The notes: generated by a model not told the origin, from the sequence alone. DNA of 64,000 nt from Azorinus chamasolen (GCA_963576725.1 OY755241.1:72483799-72547798), one strand, 5' to 3'; shown: positions 38,201-46,752, counted from the stretch's first letter. A program made the numbers and translations.

Positions 38201-41200
38201 TACTTAGTAGGAAGATTTGTCATGGTTAGTAGATAACCCTATTGACTTTGACGTCAGCCGGTCAAAGGTCAAGGTTACAATGACCTTCAACTAAAAAAAC
38301 TCTTGTCCGCTCAATAACTTGGTAAGTATTAGGTGAGATGTCTTCATACTTACATGTACCAGGAAGGTAGTCATGGCTAGTAGATGACCCCTATTGATTT
38401 TGAGGTCAGTAGGTCAAAGGTCAATGTCACTGACCTTCAATTAAAAAATGTTGTCCGCTCGATAACTTGATAAGTATTGGGTGTGCTGTCCTCATACTTA
38501 ATAGGAAGGTTGGTCATGGCTAATAGATGACCTCTATTGATTTTGAGGTCAGTCGGTCATAAGTCCAGGTCATTGTGACCTTCAACAAAACATTTTGTCC
38601 GCTCATTCACTTCATAAGTATTAGGTGTGCTATCTTCATACTTAGTAGGAAGGTTGGCCATGGCCAGTACCTGACGCCTATTGAATTTGAGGTCGGTCAA
38701 AGGTCAAGGTCGAATTGACCTTCAACTCAAATTAATACGTTGCATGTTACGACGGCACATATTTCGGGCATATAAGGCTCCGGCACATGGTGCTCTTGTT
38801 ATTTTCGCACTGCCTTTAAATGGTGTTGATGTGGAAAAGGCTAGAACCAGTCTATGAAGGTCGTGCGGAAGTTGGGATTGTTGTATGTTTTAATAATGTC
38901 TGTCGTTCGATCTTACGTAAAACTAGATTGTTGAGTGAGGATTTGTGTTCCTTGCTATGCCTTCTGATGAGAAGATGATTATAATGTAACACATGCAGTG
39001 GGGTTTTTGTTCATCCCGTTACTGAAGTACCAACGCATGTTTCTTTAATACTGTAACTCTATACTGTAAAAGCCCTCTAAACAGGACGTTAATTTTAGTA
39101 TTAATATCGGTCTTGGAAACAGGGGCAGCTTAATGCAGGGTGAAAGTCGTGCAGAAAAAGCTCCTCTAGGAGCTTTTTGCATGACTTTCACCCTGTATTA
39201 AGCAACAATCTGTCTAAAAGTATCGAAATTCTTCACTACTAGACGTCCGGTTTACAGGGGGCGGGGTTTACTGTATTGAAATGAATAATATAGCAGCACA
39301 TGTACAAGAGCATCTTTATTCATCACAACACATTTGATGAGTTTGTGTAACATTTATCTTTAGACAGTGTTAAAGCAAATCTTATTAACCCTTCTCTTGC
39401 TAAATTTTAAAGTGCATTTCTCCTTCTTTACCCATGCCCTGTTGTACAATTACATATATCTTCACTGTGTACAAGTATATCGCTGTGCAATCACTGCTCT
39501 TAAGTGCATTGGTTGCACAATATTTACAGGTAGGTATATTGACGTGAATAGCAAGCGAATGGTTAAAAAACTCTCACCTCGGTTGTAGAGGTGCCTGCTT
39601 CACGACATCTCACGGCCGCGCGTTCCAAATTGTCAGCTTTTCTGCCTGCTATGCAAATTTTGGAACCCAGTGATGCAAACTTTAAGGCAATACCTTCGCC
39701 AATACCAGAGTTTCCTCCTGCAAGTAAACAAAATAGTTCATATACGTTACACTTTAATATCTATTTTAAATAATGTATACAGTTGAACGTTAATATCTCA
39801 AACCTCAACTGACCATACAAATTACTACGAAATAACGGAAGTTCGACTCATCCGATTTCTAATTTGAACAATTTATCAAGTTCACAGCTTAATGCAGGTC
39901 TAAAATAAGTCTTAAAGCTCCTACAGGAACTTTTAGCATTACTTTCAGCCCGTATAAGCTGTCATGTGTTTCGAGTTTCTCGATATGCGTAGTGATACAT
40001 TTTAGAACAATTCTGTATCGTAAATTTTGGATTGACCAATTTTTTACTTCGAGTTATCCAGAAGTTCAAGTCATCTAAGTTCGTAAACATTAAGAACAAA
40101 TAAAAATAAATTTTTTAGCAGAAGACATAAATAAATTGGCAGCGAAAGATTTAAAAACTGGTAACCAGGCAACATTCCCAATCTTAATCATACGTAAGTG
40201 AGTGAGTTGGGTTTTCGGCACTGCAACACTAACCCGTTTATAGGTAATATGGCACCGAGAATAGAGAAAAGTTGCGTGACCCACATCTCTTACATGTACA
40301 TCAAGATTAGATATAGGACAAGGATACAGAAATGTTAACACCTGTTGGAAAATCAAAGATGAAGAAACTCCAGTTTACGGAAGTCACCCCTTACGATCAT
40401 GCAAAATTAGAACAGTGATGTCCATTCTTGTGTCATCATGAAACTTGTTCATCCTTTCATGGAAGTTTGATTTACATCAGCATTGTGGTATAAACTTGAA
40501 CTTTAACCTGCTAAGCTAATAAGTAATTACCTATGCGAACAGCATGGATCCAGCTGCAACGCCGAGTAACTCACAATAGCATGAGTATGCAGCTTGTGCA
40601 CGTAATTTGTGTGTTATATGATAAAACAAATATCGACTTCATTTAGAGTGACAGTGCATACTGAACTGCTATCGACCGAGGCGTAGTGATAGTGAGTATT
40701 GTTAACCTGGGGAAATATTGTCGACCGACGCGTTACATGTATGGCTGCATTTTGTAAACTTGGGGAAAATTGTCAACAGATGCGTTATGATATTGCATAT
40801 TGTTAACTTGAGGACATACTGTTGACCGAAGCACAATAGCGGATTAGCAGTACTTATTGTTAACCCCTTCCCTCATTTAAACGTATTTTTGCGCATTTGC
40901 AAACAGTAGACCCAGATCAGACGGCTCCTATATGGGTCTGCTCTGTTTGCTAATGGAATTTGATAATTCTGTTTCTTTACTTTGTAAATTCCACCTTCAA
41001 TATTTCAATGTAACTATTTTGTCTATGAATATTCAGTAGGTATTGAATTTTGGAATAAACATAGAACAGGAAAAGGGTTAATCTGAAGAAATACTGTCGA
41101 CCGAGGCGTAATGACATTGCATATTGTCAGCCTGAGGAAAGTCTGTCGGCTGATGTTTACGCCTAGGTCGACAGTATTTTATCAGGTCGTAATAAGCATT

Positions 41201-44200
41201 GCCAGCCTCAAGGAAGGCAAGATTTATATATTATTACATGTTTTAGAAAAACACACGATGAAAAGTCAGCTTTCTTTTTCCAAGACAAGGGTCGCCATTT
41301 CCACTAGTTCACATTTGTGTATTCTAAATGGTGATATCGAGCTACTTTCCGTTTTAACGATATCCCGGCAGACGGCAACTATCACAAAATTAGCATGCTG
41401 TATTACGGGTCATTAATGAGACTACATTTCGACTAAAGCCGATAATACGAGTTGCTTCCTCGGTTACAGCTAAACATTTATCAGAACGCTTTGACTTGCT
41501 AACTATAATGTCAGGATAATGTGACCATGCGTGATGGAAATATTCACCGGGTGACAGTAAATCAGTCAGCTCTTACTGGTTTCGTCGATTTAATTTTACA
41601 ACAAAAAATAAGTAGTTTCATATCATATTTGTAAAATACATTTTCCTCCGATACTGTTGGAAGATTCAGACAAGGGAGACAGCCATAGTCTGTTGAGCAA
41701 ATTATATTTAAAGATATTTTTACCAACTGCATTTTTTACAATTCAAGCTATAATCGATTTTGTCTACAAAATGCGACCACGGTCCATGCTTATAAAGCTT
41801 TAAGTTGAGTCTGAGATCGTTCTCAAGCTTTGATTGGTCAGATCTGACCAATCAAACGTTTGAGAACTCAAATCTGACCAATCAAACGCTTGAGAACGAA
41901 AATCAGACTCAACTAAAAGCTTTATAAGCATGGACCCAGATGAAACCTCGAGCTATATTACCAAACTATGTCACAGTGCCGTTAACCCTTTCCCTGTTCT
42001 ATGTTTATTTCAATTTTCAATAGCTAATGAATAGTTGTTAACAAAATAGTTATAAAGATATATGCAAGGTGGAACATTGTAGACATTTTAGAAAGCAAAG
42101 AAACAGATCTTTAAAATTATGTTAGCAAACAGAGTAGACCCTGATCAGACGGCTCTTCTTATCTCTGGAGCCATCTGATCTGGGTCACCTCTGTTTGCAA
42201 ATGCGTGAAAACACGTTTATATGAGGGAAAGGGTTAAGACAAACCCCAATCAAAGTCATCGATAATAAGTTTATAAAAATGAATAACGCACCTGTTATAA
42301 TAACAACTTTCTCAGTTTTAGACCCCATGTTCCACAGCCTGTCTCTTCTCAAAATCACAATAAATTTCCTTATGTTCGCTCCCACTGATCTAGTGACAGG
42401 ATAAGACAGTTCACTGGACAGTGGGTTGAAAAGTTTAAATCTGCTGAATAGTAAAAACCAGCCCCCCTCCTTATCACATTATTATTTCAACAAACAAGCT
42501 TATATAAAAAATTATTGCAGAAGAAAACAATTATTATGACTAACAGTGCAGATCCTGATCAAAAGGGTGCCCTTAAAGGACACCCTCTAAGGACATCCTC
42601 TGGGTGTACATTGATTTATATACTCGGACATAAAGGGTTAAATCTGATGAAAATAAGTTAATGTAAACACTCCTCATACGAAAAGTAATACAAGTACAAA
42701 CATGAGTCATGCAGGAAACACCACATACAGAACAAACAGTCACATAAACAATCGCCATACTCTCTTGAAGTTGTCCAAACCTGTGTAATATTTTAATACG
42801 AGAACGAAACAGTTGTGGTCGTCTTAAACAAGTATATTGTTCATTATCTCAACGACTGCTGGCCCTACCGTACTTCTGTAAGTGTTTTACAAACATTTCA
42901 GTTTTGGGAATCAAAACAGGTCACCCGGGGCTATGTCAACGATATCAAGAGCATTTGCTTGGGTTTTTTCTCAAACCTATTGGCGTATCACGTGGATTCA
43001 AGCTGTTTACTAACGTGAGGGAGTTAACATGGGTGGGATACAATAAAACCGATCTGAACCGGAATTCTAGTAGAGAATTTTTTTTAAGGCAGGTGACTGC
43101 TTAATACAGGGTGAAAGTCATGCAGAAAGCTCCTCTAGGAGCTTTCTGCATGACGTCCACCCTGCATTAAGCTTTCACCTGTCTCCAAGACAGATATTGA
43201 TACTAAATTTAACATCCGGTTAAATGAGGTTTTACTGTATATGGTTTTGTCACTGGAAGTTCCATAGATGTACATGCAACAGTAGAAACTGTCTTAAACG
43301 ACCATTATAAAGAAGTGTATAAACCTGGATTTCTAAAACGGGTAGTGGCTTAATGCAGAACAAAACTGATACAAAAATATAGGAGCTTTCTGTGTCACTT
43401 TTTCCCTACATTAAGAGGTCAAAAATAATACCAAAAAGCTCCTAAAGGAGCTTTATGTGCTACTGTGGCCCTGCATTAAGCAACGATCTGCTTTGTAATA
43501 TTCCTATGTTCAATAGATAAATGACTGCTTTGTCAGGTTCTACTGTACATACAAGAATCGACATGGAATAGTCCAGGAGTTCTATCACTGGGTGATCAAT
43601 TACATGTAACCCCTTTACTTCATGAATATTCATGTAGGAAAGAATGACACCATGGATACCGGTATTAACCCATTCCCTCATATAAGCGTGTTTTCACGCA
43701 TTTGTAAACAGAGTAGACCCAGATCAGACGGCTCCTAGAGGAGCCGTCTGATCAGGGTCGGCTCTGTTTGCTAATAGAATTTGATAGATTCGTTTCTTTG
43801 CTTTCTAAAATGCATACAATGTTCAACCTTCCATATTTCTTTATAGCTATTTTGTTAATATTCATTAGATACTGACACTTTGAATAAACATAGAACAGTG
43901 TAAGGGTTAATTGGCTGAATATTTATAACGATATGAAATCAGTATCTTTTGGCCAAGACAGAAAATATAGAATCAGATCTATATCATTTCATAAGCAAAC
44001 AGTGCAGACCCTGCATGAGCTGTCTGATCTGGGTCTTCTCTTTTTACAAATGCGTATTTATGGAGTAAAGGGTTAAGATAACAAGGTATCTCTATCATAA
44101 TAAGAATGATTTAACCACAGCTGTTCCAATAATCTTACCGAGATGTTCCAACTAGCATCAAAACAAAATATTTCAGTCAGGTTACTTTGTGAAAGTCCCT

Positions 44201-46552
44201 ACGATATGCTATGTTATGTTCAATCATTTTTATGAAGACTGACAATTTGCACTGATTTTGAAAAATGTTCCCGTGATACAAAATAAGCCATTTTCAATCA
44301 ATCAACTTATCATTTTTGTTCTACAAGAAAATATTATCGTCCTTTGTCGAATAGTTAACGAAACTAAAAATCAACCCGTATAAATACTAATACGTGGCCG
44401 AATAACATCGGGTCTGTGATATCAAACACATGAATGTTTTGTCTTCTTCGAGATTTATTCAATTGGTTCTCTTGCTGTACAGTGCTCCCTCTCTACAACG
44501 ACACCCTTTGGGATACGAAAATTGTATGTGTTGTTCAGAGGGAGTTGTTATAGGGAGGAAAAATCAAACAAAATTAGCTTGTTTGCAGATCCCCAGATAA
44601 GGTGTATTTCGAGACTAAATCCGTTATGCCTCAATCAAACCCTATGTTGTGACCACTCTTTAGAATCGTCACAAAGTGACGATTCTAAAGAGTGGTCGCA
44701 ACATAGGGTTTGATGGAGGCATAAAGAAAATATGATGGAAAAAAGTTGTGTCTGGAGCCTTGTTGTTTCGGAAACAGTGACATGCGTTGTTGTAAGGAGG
44801 GAATCGTTATTGAGAGGGCCGTTGTAGTAAGGGACCACTGTATATACTTCTTTTCAGCTTATAAATAAATTAATCATGTAGTTGTTAAGCATTTGAAAAC
44901 GCGTTGCAAGTAGAGACTTTCGCTTTAATATATTTGGTTTTCATGTTGTAGAAAGTAGTTTCTTTATACAGTCAAACTTCTTTAAAACGGACATCAAATA
45001 CAGTAGAAACTTTGGCAGCTTAAACCCTAGTTACACGGCGCCCGTAGACTCGTCGTAAGGTCATTTACACACAGTCTCCGTACGGAGGCATACGGTCGCC
45101 GTACGATTTTCTTATGGAACCGCCGTAGCCTCTGCGATTTGTCATACATGTAAGAAGAAAAGATTTGTCACTAAGAAAAATCGCAAGCCCGCAGTCCATA
45201 AGCACGTGGTTACAGGCATCGTGCGACCTCCGCACGGGGCATTGTACGGAGTCTGTGCGAAGATCGTTCGGAAAACAACCGATATCCGATGAACATGTTG
45301 CCAAAAAATCGTATAGCGACCGTACGATCATCGCATAATCACCGCAAGGCTGTCGCTCGGTGTCCGTGAGATACCCGTAAAATCGTACGTACATGTACAT
45401 CGCACGGACATCCTGCGGCAACATCACGGCGACCACACGATGGCCGAGCGGCGATTTTGAGATTTCTGATGGGTGCATATTTGCTTGACATTTCCCGCAT
45501 TTGTCTATCTGTAGAAGATGGAACAACCCCGCTGGTCTCCATAAAGAACCCGCACAGGCTCCAGACGATTGCCTTATCCAAACGGAGACAGCGCGACGAC
45601 TGCACGGAGATCGCACGATCTCCGTACGGTCGCCGCTCAGTCATCGTACGGATAAGCCCCGATCATTATACACAAATAATCGTACGATGATCGTAGACAA
45701 TGTAAACAAAAACATCGCAGCCCGTAGATTTGTACGATGCACAAAAATATCGTAGGAAAGTCGCTGACAAAAGATCGTACTGCCTCCGTGGCAAATGTAA
45801 ACTAGGCATACATGTAATGCAGGATGAAAGTCTTACAGAAAGCTCCTAAAAGTTTTCTGCATGACTTTCATCCTGCCTTAAGCAGCCACCAGCCTAAAAG
45901 TATCTAAATTCTTCTTTACTGGATTTCTAGTTTACATGAATTTTACTCTATAGTATATAGAGTATTTTTCCTTCATGAACACAATAGAAATATTCTTTTC
46001 GCAGTGCCTTCTTAGATTTTCTTTCAGTCAGAGTTCAGGAAACACTTCAGCGAGATATGTTTTGTAGACAACCTTTGACATTGATTTGTGTAGTGTGGAA
46101 ACTGATCAGAGGTCTCCTTCAGGAACCCTCTGAACTGGATCTACACTGTTTGTGCCTGTCCCATGTATGGGATCACGAGTGTTTATAAGCTAAGTACATG
46201 TAATCAGTGTCGTTTTCTTTCCATGATGTTTGACAATGTATCTTGCTTCTACATCACTATAACTCTTTGAATGTGGGAAACCGTGTAGACCCAGATCAGA
46301 AAGATCCTAGTGGAGACCTCGGATCAGTGTCTGCACTGTTCATCATTCAAAATGTTGTAGTAAATTTAAAAGCATGTACTGCACTCTGAATGGACTCTAT
46401 GACAGAACACTGATGTGTCATTCATCTTCGAATACCCAGTAATAATGAGTTAATGTTTCTGTGCAGATTCGTAGTTAATTTCACAATTTCCATTTTATAC
46501 AGAAAAAACACGCACCTGTTACAATTACTACTTTTCCAATGAAAGATTCCAT
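26108..46552 (-). CDS. Short-chain dehydrogenase/reductase (classical SDR), nine coding exons plus an alternative first exon
   Basis: NAD(P)(H)-dependent oxidoreductase of the classical SDR family; substrate cannot be told from sequence. Joining exons 42292-42328 (or 46516-46552), 39578-39717, 37593-37685, 36066-36204, 34325-34365, 33195-33264, 31700-31736, 30055-30118 and 26108-26272 gives 786 nt: 261 residues plus TAA, the usual SDR length, with every junction GT-AG and every phase matching. Rossmann nucleotide motif TGGNSGIG (12-19), NNAG (92-95), catalytic Asn117 (DTNVKA), Ser144 (NNSSIA), Tyr157 and Lys161 (YSMSK), then RVNSINPG, and a C-terminal TGQHLYVDGG. No signal peptide or membrane segment; probably soluble (cytosol, peroxisome or mitochondrion not decided). 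Introns of 1-4 kb are filled with miniature transposons. Nothing is broken; likely expressed. Confidence 0.95.
26765..28045 (+). mobile_element. Tandem-core element (pearl-like), copy 1, in the last SDR intron's 3' side
   Basis: Starts tacgcccgaagggtcgtatt, then a gtccgtccgt run, then a tandem core, and ends gggcgtatattgccccgtct then tgcggtgctcttgtt. The core (26854-27715) consists of alternating monomers of about 155 bp (A: gttagcaaattcgtgtcctg; B: gttagcaattttcgtgtcct) forming a higher-order unit: A starts at 26854, 27171 and 27484, B at about 27001 and 27322. Each monomer ends ttcaaggtcaaggtcac. Known bivalve 'pearl' elements have about 160-bp tandem cores between conserved ends; the assignment is by resemblance. 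Confidence 0.75.
28216..28263. repeat. G-family hairpin fragment
   Basis: ctcgagattggtcagatttg and the reverse arm ending tgaccaatctcgag, 3-base loop. Confidence 0.75.
28290..28484 (-). mobile_element. D-family TTAA miniature element, hairpin side lost
   Basis: Reverse strand begins TTAACCCTTCTCTTG (28484 leftward), then the D body (ctttacccatgtcctgttgt, cactgtgtacaagtatttcg, gcaatcactgctgtggagtg). An 80-codon open frame across it is conserved only because the repeat is. Confidence 0.7.
29190..29350. repeat. G-family long hairpin (about 60-bp arms)
   Basis: Arms from ggtccatgcttataaagctt and gttgagtctgagttcgttct to their reversed partner ending cataagcatggaacc-type sequence. The loop region duplicates caagcttttgattgg. 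Confidence 0.85.
30055..30118 (-). CDS. SDR exon 8
   Basis: 64 nt, phase 2-0, acceptor TTTCAG, donor CAG/GTAATA. Encodes the N-PG turn, then ITESRIFKRGGLSDPGVDQ, the substrate-lid region. Confidence 0.92.
30237..30310. repeat. Decayed A-type hairpin
   Basis: gcaaacagaataggcacagc ... gttagggtctgtcatgcttg; several mismatches, no clear shell. Confidence 0.5.
30418..30490. repeat. Perfect 34-bp palindrome (family I)
   Basis: Arms 30418-30451 and 30457-30490 are exact inverted copies (cgagggcttggtgcaaaact outward part) around a 5-base loop (tttgt). Lies in the SDR intron upstream of exon 8's acceptor, 300 bases away. Confidence 0.95.
30608..31365. repeat. Three decayed hairpins (CAAACAG type, B type, E type)
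   Basis: 30608-30675 caaacagtgtagactctggt ... tctactctgtttgc; 31010-31073 caaacagtttggaacctggt ... ggatccaatctgtttg (B); 31176-31272 gaaacctttgtgataaatag ... gctctacttatcacaatg (E, with E body to about 31365). Confidence 0.6.
31434..31943. repeat. Two B-family hairpins flanking exon 7
   Basis: 31434-31500 (caaacagtttgtatcctgtt ... ggatctaaactgtttg) and 31879-31943 (caaacagttttgacctttaa ... ggatctaaactgtttg), apex gccgagt-a/t-actcggc type. They bracket the 37-nt exon 7. Confidence 0.75.
31700..31736 (-). CDS. SDR exon 7
   Basis: 37 nt, phase 1-2, acceptor TTTTAG, donor CAA/GTAAGT. Encodes DLGPSGVRVNSI and two bases of the Asn codon completed in exon 8. Confidence 0.92.
32519..32771 (+). mobile_element. 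F-family element with hairpin
   Basis: Left end ctcttttggcgccaaattta, right end ggcgccgaaagagTTAA (inverted). Hairpin 32661-32732: gaaaacagtgaagtcccagg / cctgggactgcactgttttc, apex ccttcaaaaagg. Confidence 0.8.
32957..33902. repeat. A- and B-type hairpin relics around exon 6
   Basis: 32957-33035 (A, apex gctccaataggagc), 33345-33415 (decayed B), 33552-33618 (A, gcaaacagagcagaccctga, apex ctcctataggag) and 33834-33902 (decayed A). Confidence 0.6.
33195..33264 (-). CDS. SDR exon 6
   Basis: 70 nt, phase 0-1, acceptor TTTCAG, donor CTAG/GTAAGA. Encodes VYSMSKAALNMFTKCLAL, with the catalytic Tyr-x3-Lys. Confidence 0.94.
34325..34365 (-). CDS. SDR exon 5
   Basis: 41 nt, phase 1-0, acceptor TTTCAG, donor CCG/GTGAGT. 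Encodes GCIVNNSSIAAVQP with the catalytic Ser. Too short to show up as an open frame alone; identified by motif and splice phase. Confidence 0.92.
34738..34800. repeat. C-rich then A-rich simple sequence
   Basis: About 45 bases of C with a few A and then 12 A. Confidence 0.95.
35019..35732 (+). mobile_element. Tandem trimer of A'-family elements
   Basis: Three A' copies: the first ends in TTAA at 35229-35232, the second is 35247-35473, the third 35488-35732. Hairpins start at 35019, 35286 and 35527 (gcaaacag...). The 14-base spacer after copies 1 and 2 is also repeated (gccgtatcacattg / gccttatcactctg), so elements and spacer were duplicated together with a 241-bp period. Confidence 0.75.
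35815..36054 (-). mobile_element. F-family element abutting exon 4's splice donor
   Basis: TTAA at 35815-35818, inverted ends ctctttcaccgcc / ggcgccgaaaggg. Decayed hairpin 35843-35915 (agtgcagtcccagaccagat ... catctgattagtgacttcac). The right TTAA has become tataa. Confidence 0.75.
36066..36204 (-). CDS. SDR exon 4
   Basis: 139 nt, phase 0-1, acceptor TTACAG, donor AAAG/GTGACA. Encodes VNNAGILHAKYV and the catalytic Asn in DTNVKACIFLAQ. A family F element (35815-36054) begins 11 bases past the donor. Confidence 0.95.
36370..36416 (+). repeat. Half hairpin of A type
   Basis: gcaaacatagcagaccctga then gatcagacggctcctatag; the second arm is replaced by unrelated sequence at 36414. Confidence 0.65.
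36643..36835 (+). mobile_element. C-family (CAGT/TA) miniature element with hairpin
   Basis: CAGTAAAACCCCTCTTAACC ... GGTTTTTACTG with TA on both sides (36641-36642, 36836-36837). Hairpin 36707-36780, apex agctcctctaggagct. Tigger-type termini. Confidence 0.88.
37593..37685 (-). CDS. SDR exon 3
   Basis: 93 nt, phase 0-0, acceptor TTTCAG, donor CTG/GTAATA. Encodes VITVCGDIRDE ... LEKFGQIDVL, with the CGDI acidic motif typical of adenine-ring binding. Confidence 0.93.
37935..38805 (+). mobile_element. Tandem-core element (pearl-like), copy 2
   Basis: Starts tacgcccgaaggtaacttct, gtccgtccgtctgtccgt, then five monomers of about 155 bp (tgtccgctcaataacttgat ... tagatgacctctattgattt ... ggtcaaaggtcaaggtcac) and ends gggcatataaggctccggca then tggtgctcttgtt. 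The ends match copy 1 at 26765-28045; the core differs in sequence but not in monomer length or the ggtcaaggtcac motif. Confidence 0.75.
39064..39272 (+). mobile_element. C-family miniature element
   Basis: ctgtaaaagccctctaaaca ... gcggggtttactg, diverged CAGT ends. Hairpin 39128-39203 (gcttaatgcagggtgaaagt), apex agctcctctaggagct. Confidence 0.8.
39385..39566 (+). mobile_element. D-family TTAA element lacking its hairpin, abutting exon 2
   Basis: TTAA at 39385-39388 and 39563-39566, body as in 57007-57260. The sequence passes from gcacaat directly to atttacaggtagg, skipping the hairpin present in the other copy. Its edge lies 11 bases past the exon 2 donor. Confidence 0.82.
39578..39717 (-). 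CDS. SDR exon 2
   Basis: 140 nt, phase 1 to 0, acceptor TTGCAG, donor GAG/GTGAGA. Completes the TGxxxGIG cofactor motif and carries IALKFASLGSKICIAGRKAD, the second beta strand of the Rossmann fold. Confidence 0.93.
39783..40080 (+). mobile_element. CAGTTGAAC-type miniature element carrying a C-like hairpin
   Basis: Left end cagttgaacgttaatatctc, interior gttatccagaagttcaagtc. The hairpin at 39888-39960 (gcttaatgcaggtctaaaat, apex gctcctacaggaac) is of C type although the shell differs from the other C elements. Related ends (gttcgagatatcgaa...cagctgta) occur at about 28800-28825 and 29475-29505. Confidence 0.6.
40673..41175 (+). repeat. 52-bp minisatellite interrupted by an A-family element
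   Basis: Units of about 52 bp (gtcgaccgaggcgt ... tattgttaacctgaggaaatact) start near 40673, 40727, 40778, 40831, 41096 and 41147. The unit starting at 40831 is split at its TTAA by the element at 40860-41081. Confidence 0.85.
40860..41081 (+). mobile_element. A-family TTAA element inserted in the minisatellite
   Basis: TTAA on both sides, ends ccccttccctcat / aggaaaaggg. The right hairpin arm is partly deleted (gcaaacagtagacccagatc ... tgggtctgctctgtttgc, 40900-40951). Neighbouring minisatellite units give the unoccupied site. Confidence 0.9.
41781..41935. repeat. G-family long hairpin (about 50-bp arms)
   Basis: ggtccatgcttataaagctt ... aagctttataagcatggacc, with an inner cluster of aatcaaacg and ctgaccaatc repeats. 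Confidence 0.85.
41982..42237 (-). mobile_element. A-family TTAA element in SDR intron 1
   Basis: Full length (256 bp), inverse orientation, ends ccctttccctgttct / tgagggaaaggg. Hairpin 42125-42198 with a widened apex (ggctcttcttatctctggagcc). Confidence 0.9.
42292..42328 (-). CDS. SDR alternative first exon 1b
   Basis: Encodes MGSKTEKVVIIT plus one base, ending ACAG/GTGCGTT. A TTAA miniature element (41982-42237) sits 54 bases into the following intron. Confidence 0.88.
43042..43237 (+). mobile_element. C-family miniature element
   Basis: caataaaaccgatctgaacc ... ggttaaatgaggttttactg, TA on both sides. Hairpin 43098-43172, apex agctcctctaggagct. A decayed, partly duplicated relative follows at 43335-43485. 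Confidence 0.85.
43665..43910 (+). mobile_element. A-family TTAA element, full length
   Basis: 246 bp. Hairpin 43704-43771 (gtaaacagagtagacccaga / tctgatcagggtcggctctg), apex ggctcctagaggagcc. Another shortened relative is at 43993-44075. Confidence 0.9.
44480..44840 (+). mobile_element. H-family CAGT/TA element with 49-bp hairpin
   Basis: CAGTGCTCCCT ... AGGGACCACTG, with TA at 44478-44479 and 44841-44842. Hairpin arms 44624-44672 and 44676-44724 match at 47 of 49 positions around 'aaa'; outer part ttatgcctc, apex tcgtcacaaagtgacga. Confidence 0.88.
44970..45955 (+). mobile_element. C-family element split by a CpG-rich insertion
   Basis: Left part 44970-45022 (cagtcaaacttctttaaaac ... ggcagctta); right part from 45815 (taatgcaggatgaaagtctt ... 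tagtttacatgaattttact). Joining them restores the C-type gcttaatgcagg hairpin start. Confidence 0.7.
45023..45814. mobile_element. 790-bp CpG-dense insertion with CGTACGA motifs
   Basis: Inserted in the C hairpin's TTAA, apparently duplicating TAA. Ends ccctagttacac / gtaaactagg are short inverted copies. The interior is full of cgtacga/tcgtacg near-palindromes (for example near 45070, 45092, 45322, 45384, 45624, 45646 and 45682). CpG is far denser than in the surroundings. The 183- and 101-codon open frames overlap on both strands with no motif; I do not call them genes. Confidence 0.65.
46096..46340. repeat. Two decayed CAAACAG-type hairpins
   Basis: 46096-46152 (gtgtggaaactgatcagagg ... 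ggatctacactgtttg) and 46275-46340 (gaaaccgtgtagacccagat ... cagtgtctgcactgtt). Confidence 0.55.
46516..46552 (-). CDS. SDR alternative first exon 1a
   Basis: Encodes MESFIGKVVIVT plus the first base of the next codon, ending ACAG/GTGCGTG. Same length (37 nt) and phase as exon 1b, so both join exon 2 in frame. The 5' leader (agagaagacacacagagcag before aaacATGG) resembles that of exon 1b, indicating exon duplication. Confidence 0.85.
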
Positions 46553-46752
46553 GTTTCTGCTCTGTGTGTCTTCTCTTTGAAACATAAACTAGATACGATG
46601 TTGAAATGATCCGCAATCCACGAATTTCGCCTCAACAAGTCCGGGGTTCCAGTTCGTTGACACAATAATTTATGCGTTAACACCATGCTCTATATCTAAT
46701 GATAGTGCACTAGTGCGAGGTATATTTTTATGTAATGGATTAAAACATTATA

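Noticed and set aside
26854..38720. Tandem 'tcaaggtcaaggtcac' as nuclear-receptor half-sites (AGGTCA)
   Set aside because: The motif is part of a transposon's tandem core and recurs in every monomer; a regulatory role is not supported by sequence alone.
28242..39588. Two similar short proteins (28242-28487 minus, 39367-39588 plus) that look conserved
   Set aside because: Both are translations of the D-family miniature element; similarity is nucleotide repeat similarity.
45065..45616. 183-codon minus frame and overlapping frames in the CpG-rich insertion
   Set aside because: CpG-rich sequence has few stops; frames are open on both strands, without motifs.
42330..46515. A second complete SDR gene starting at exon 1a
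   Set aside because: No second copy of exon 2 or later exons found in this interval; alternative first exon is simpler.
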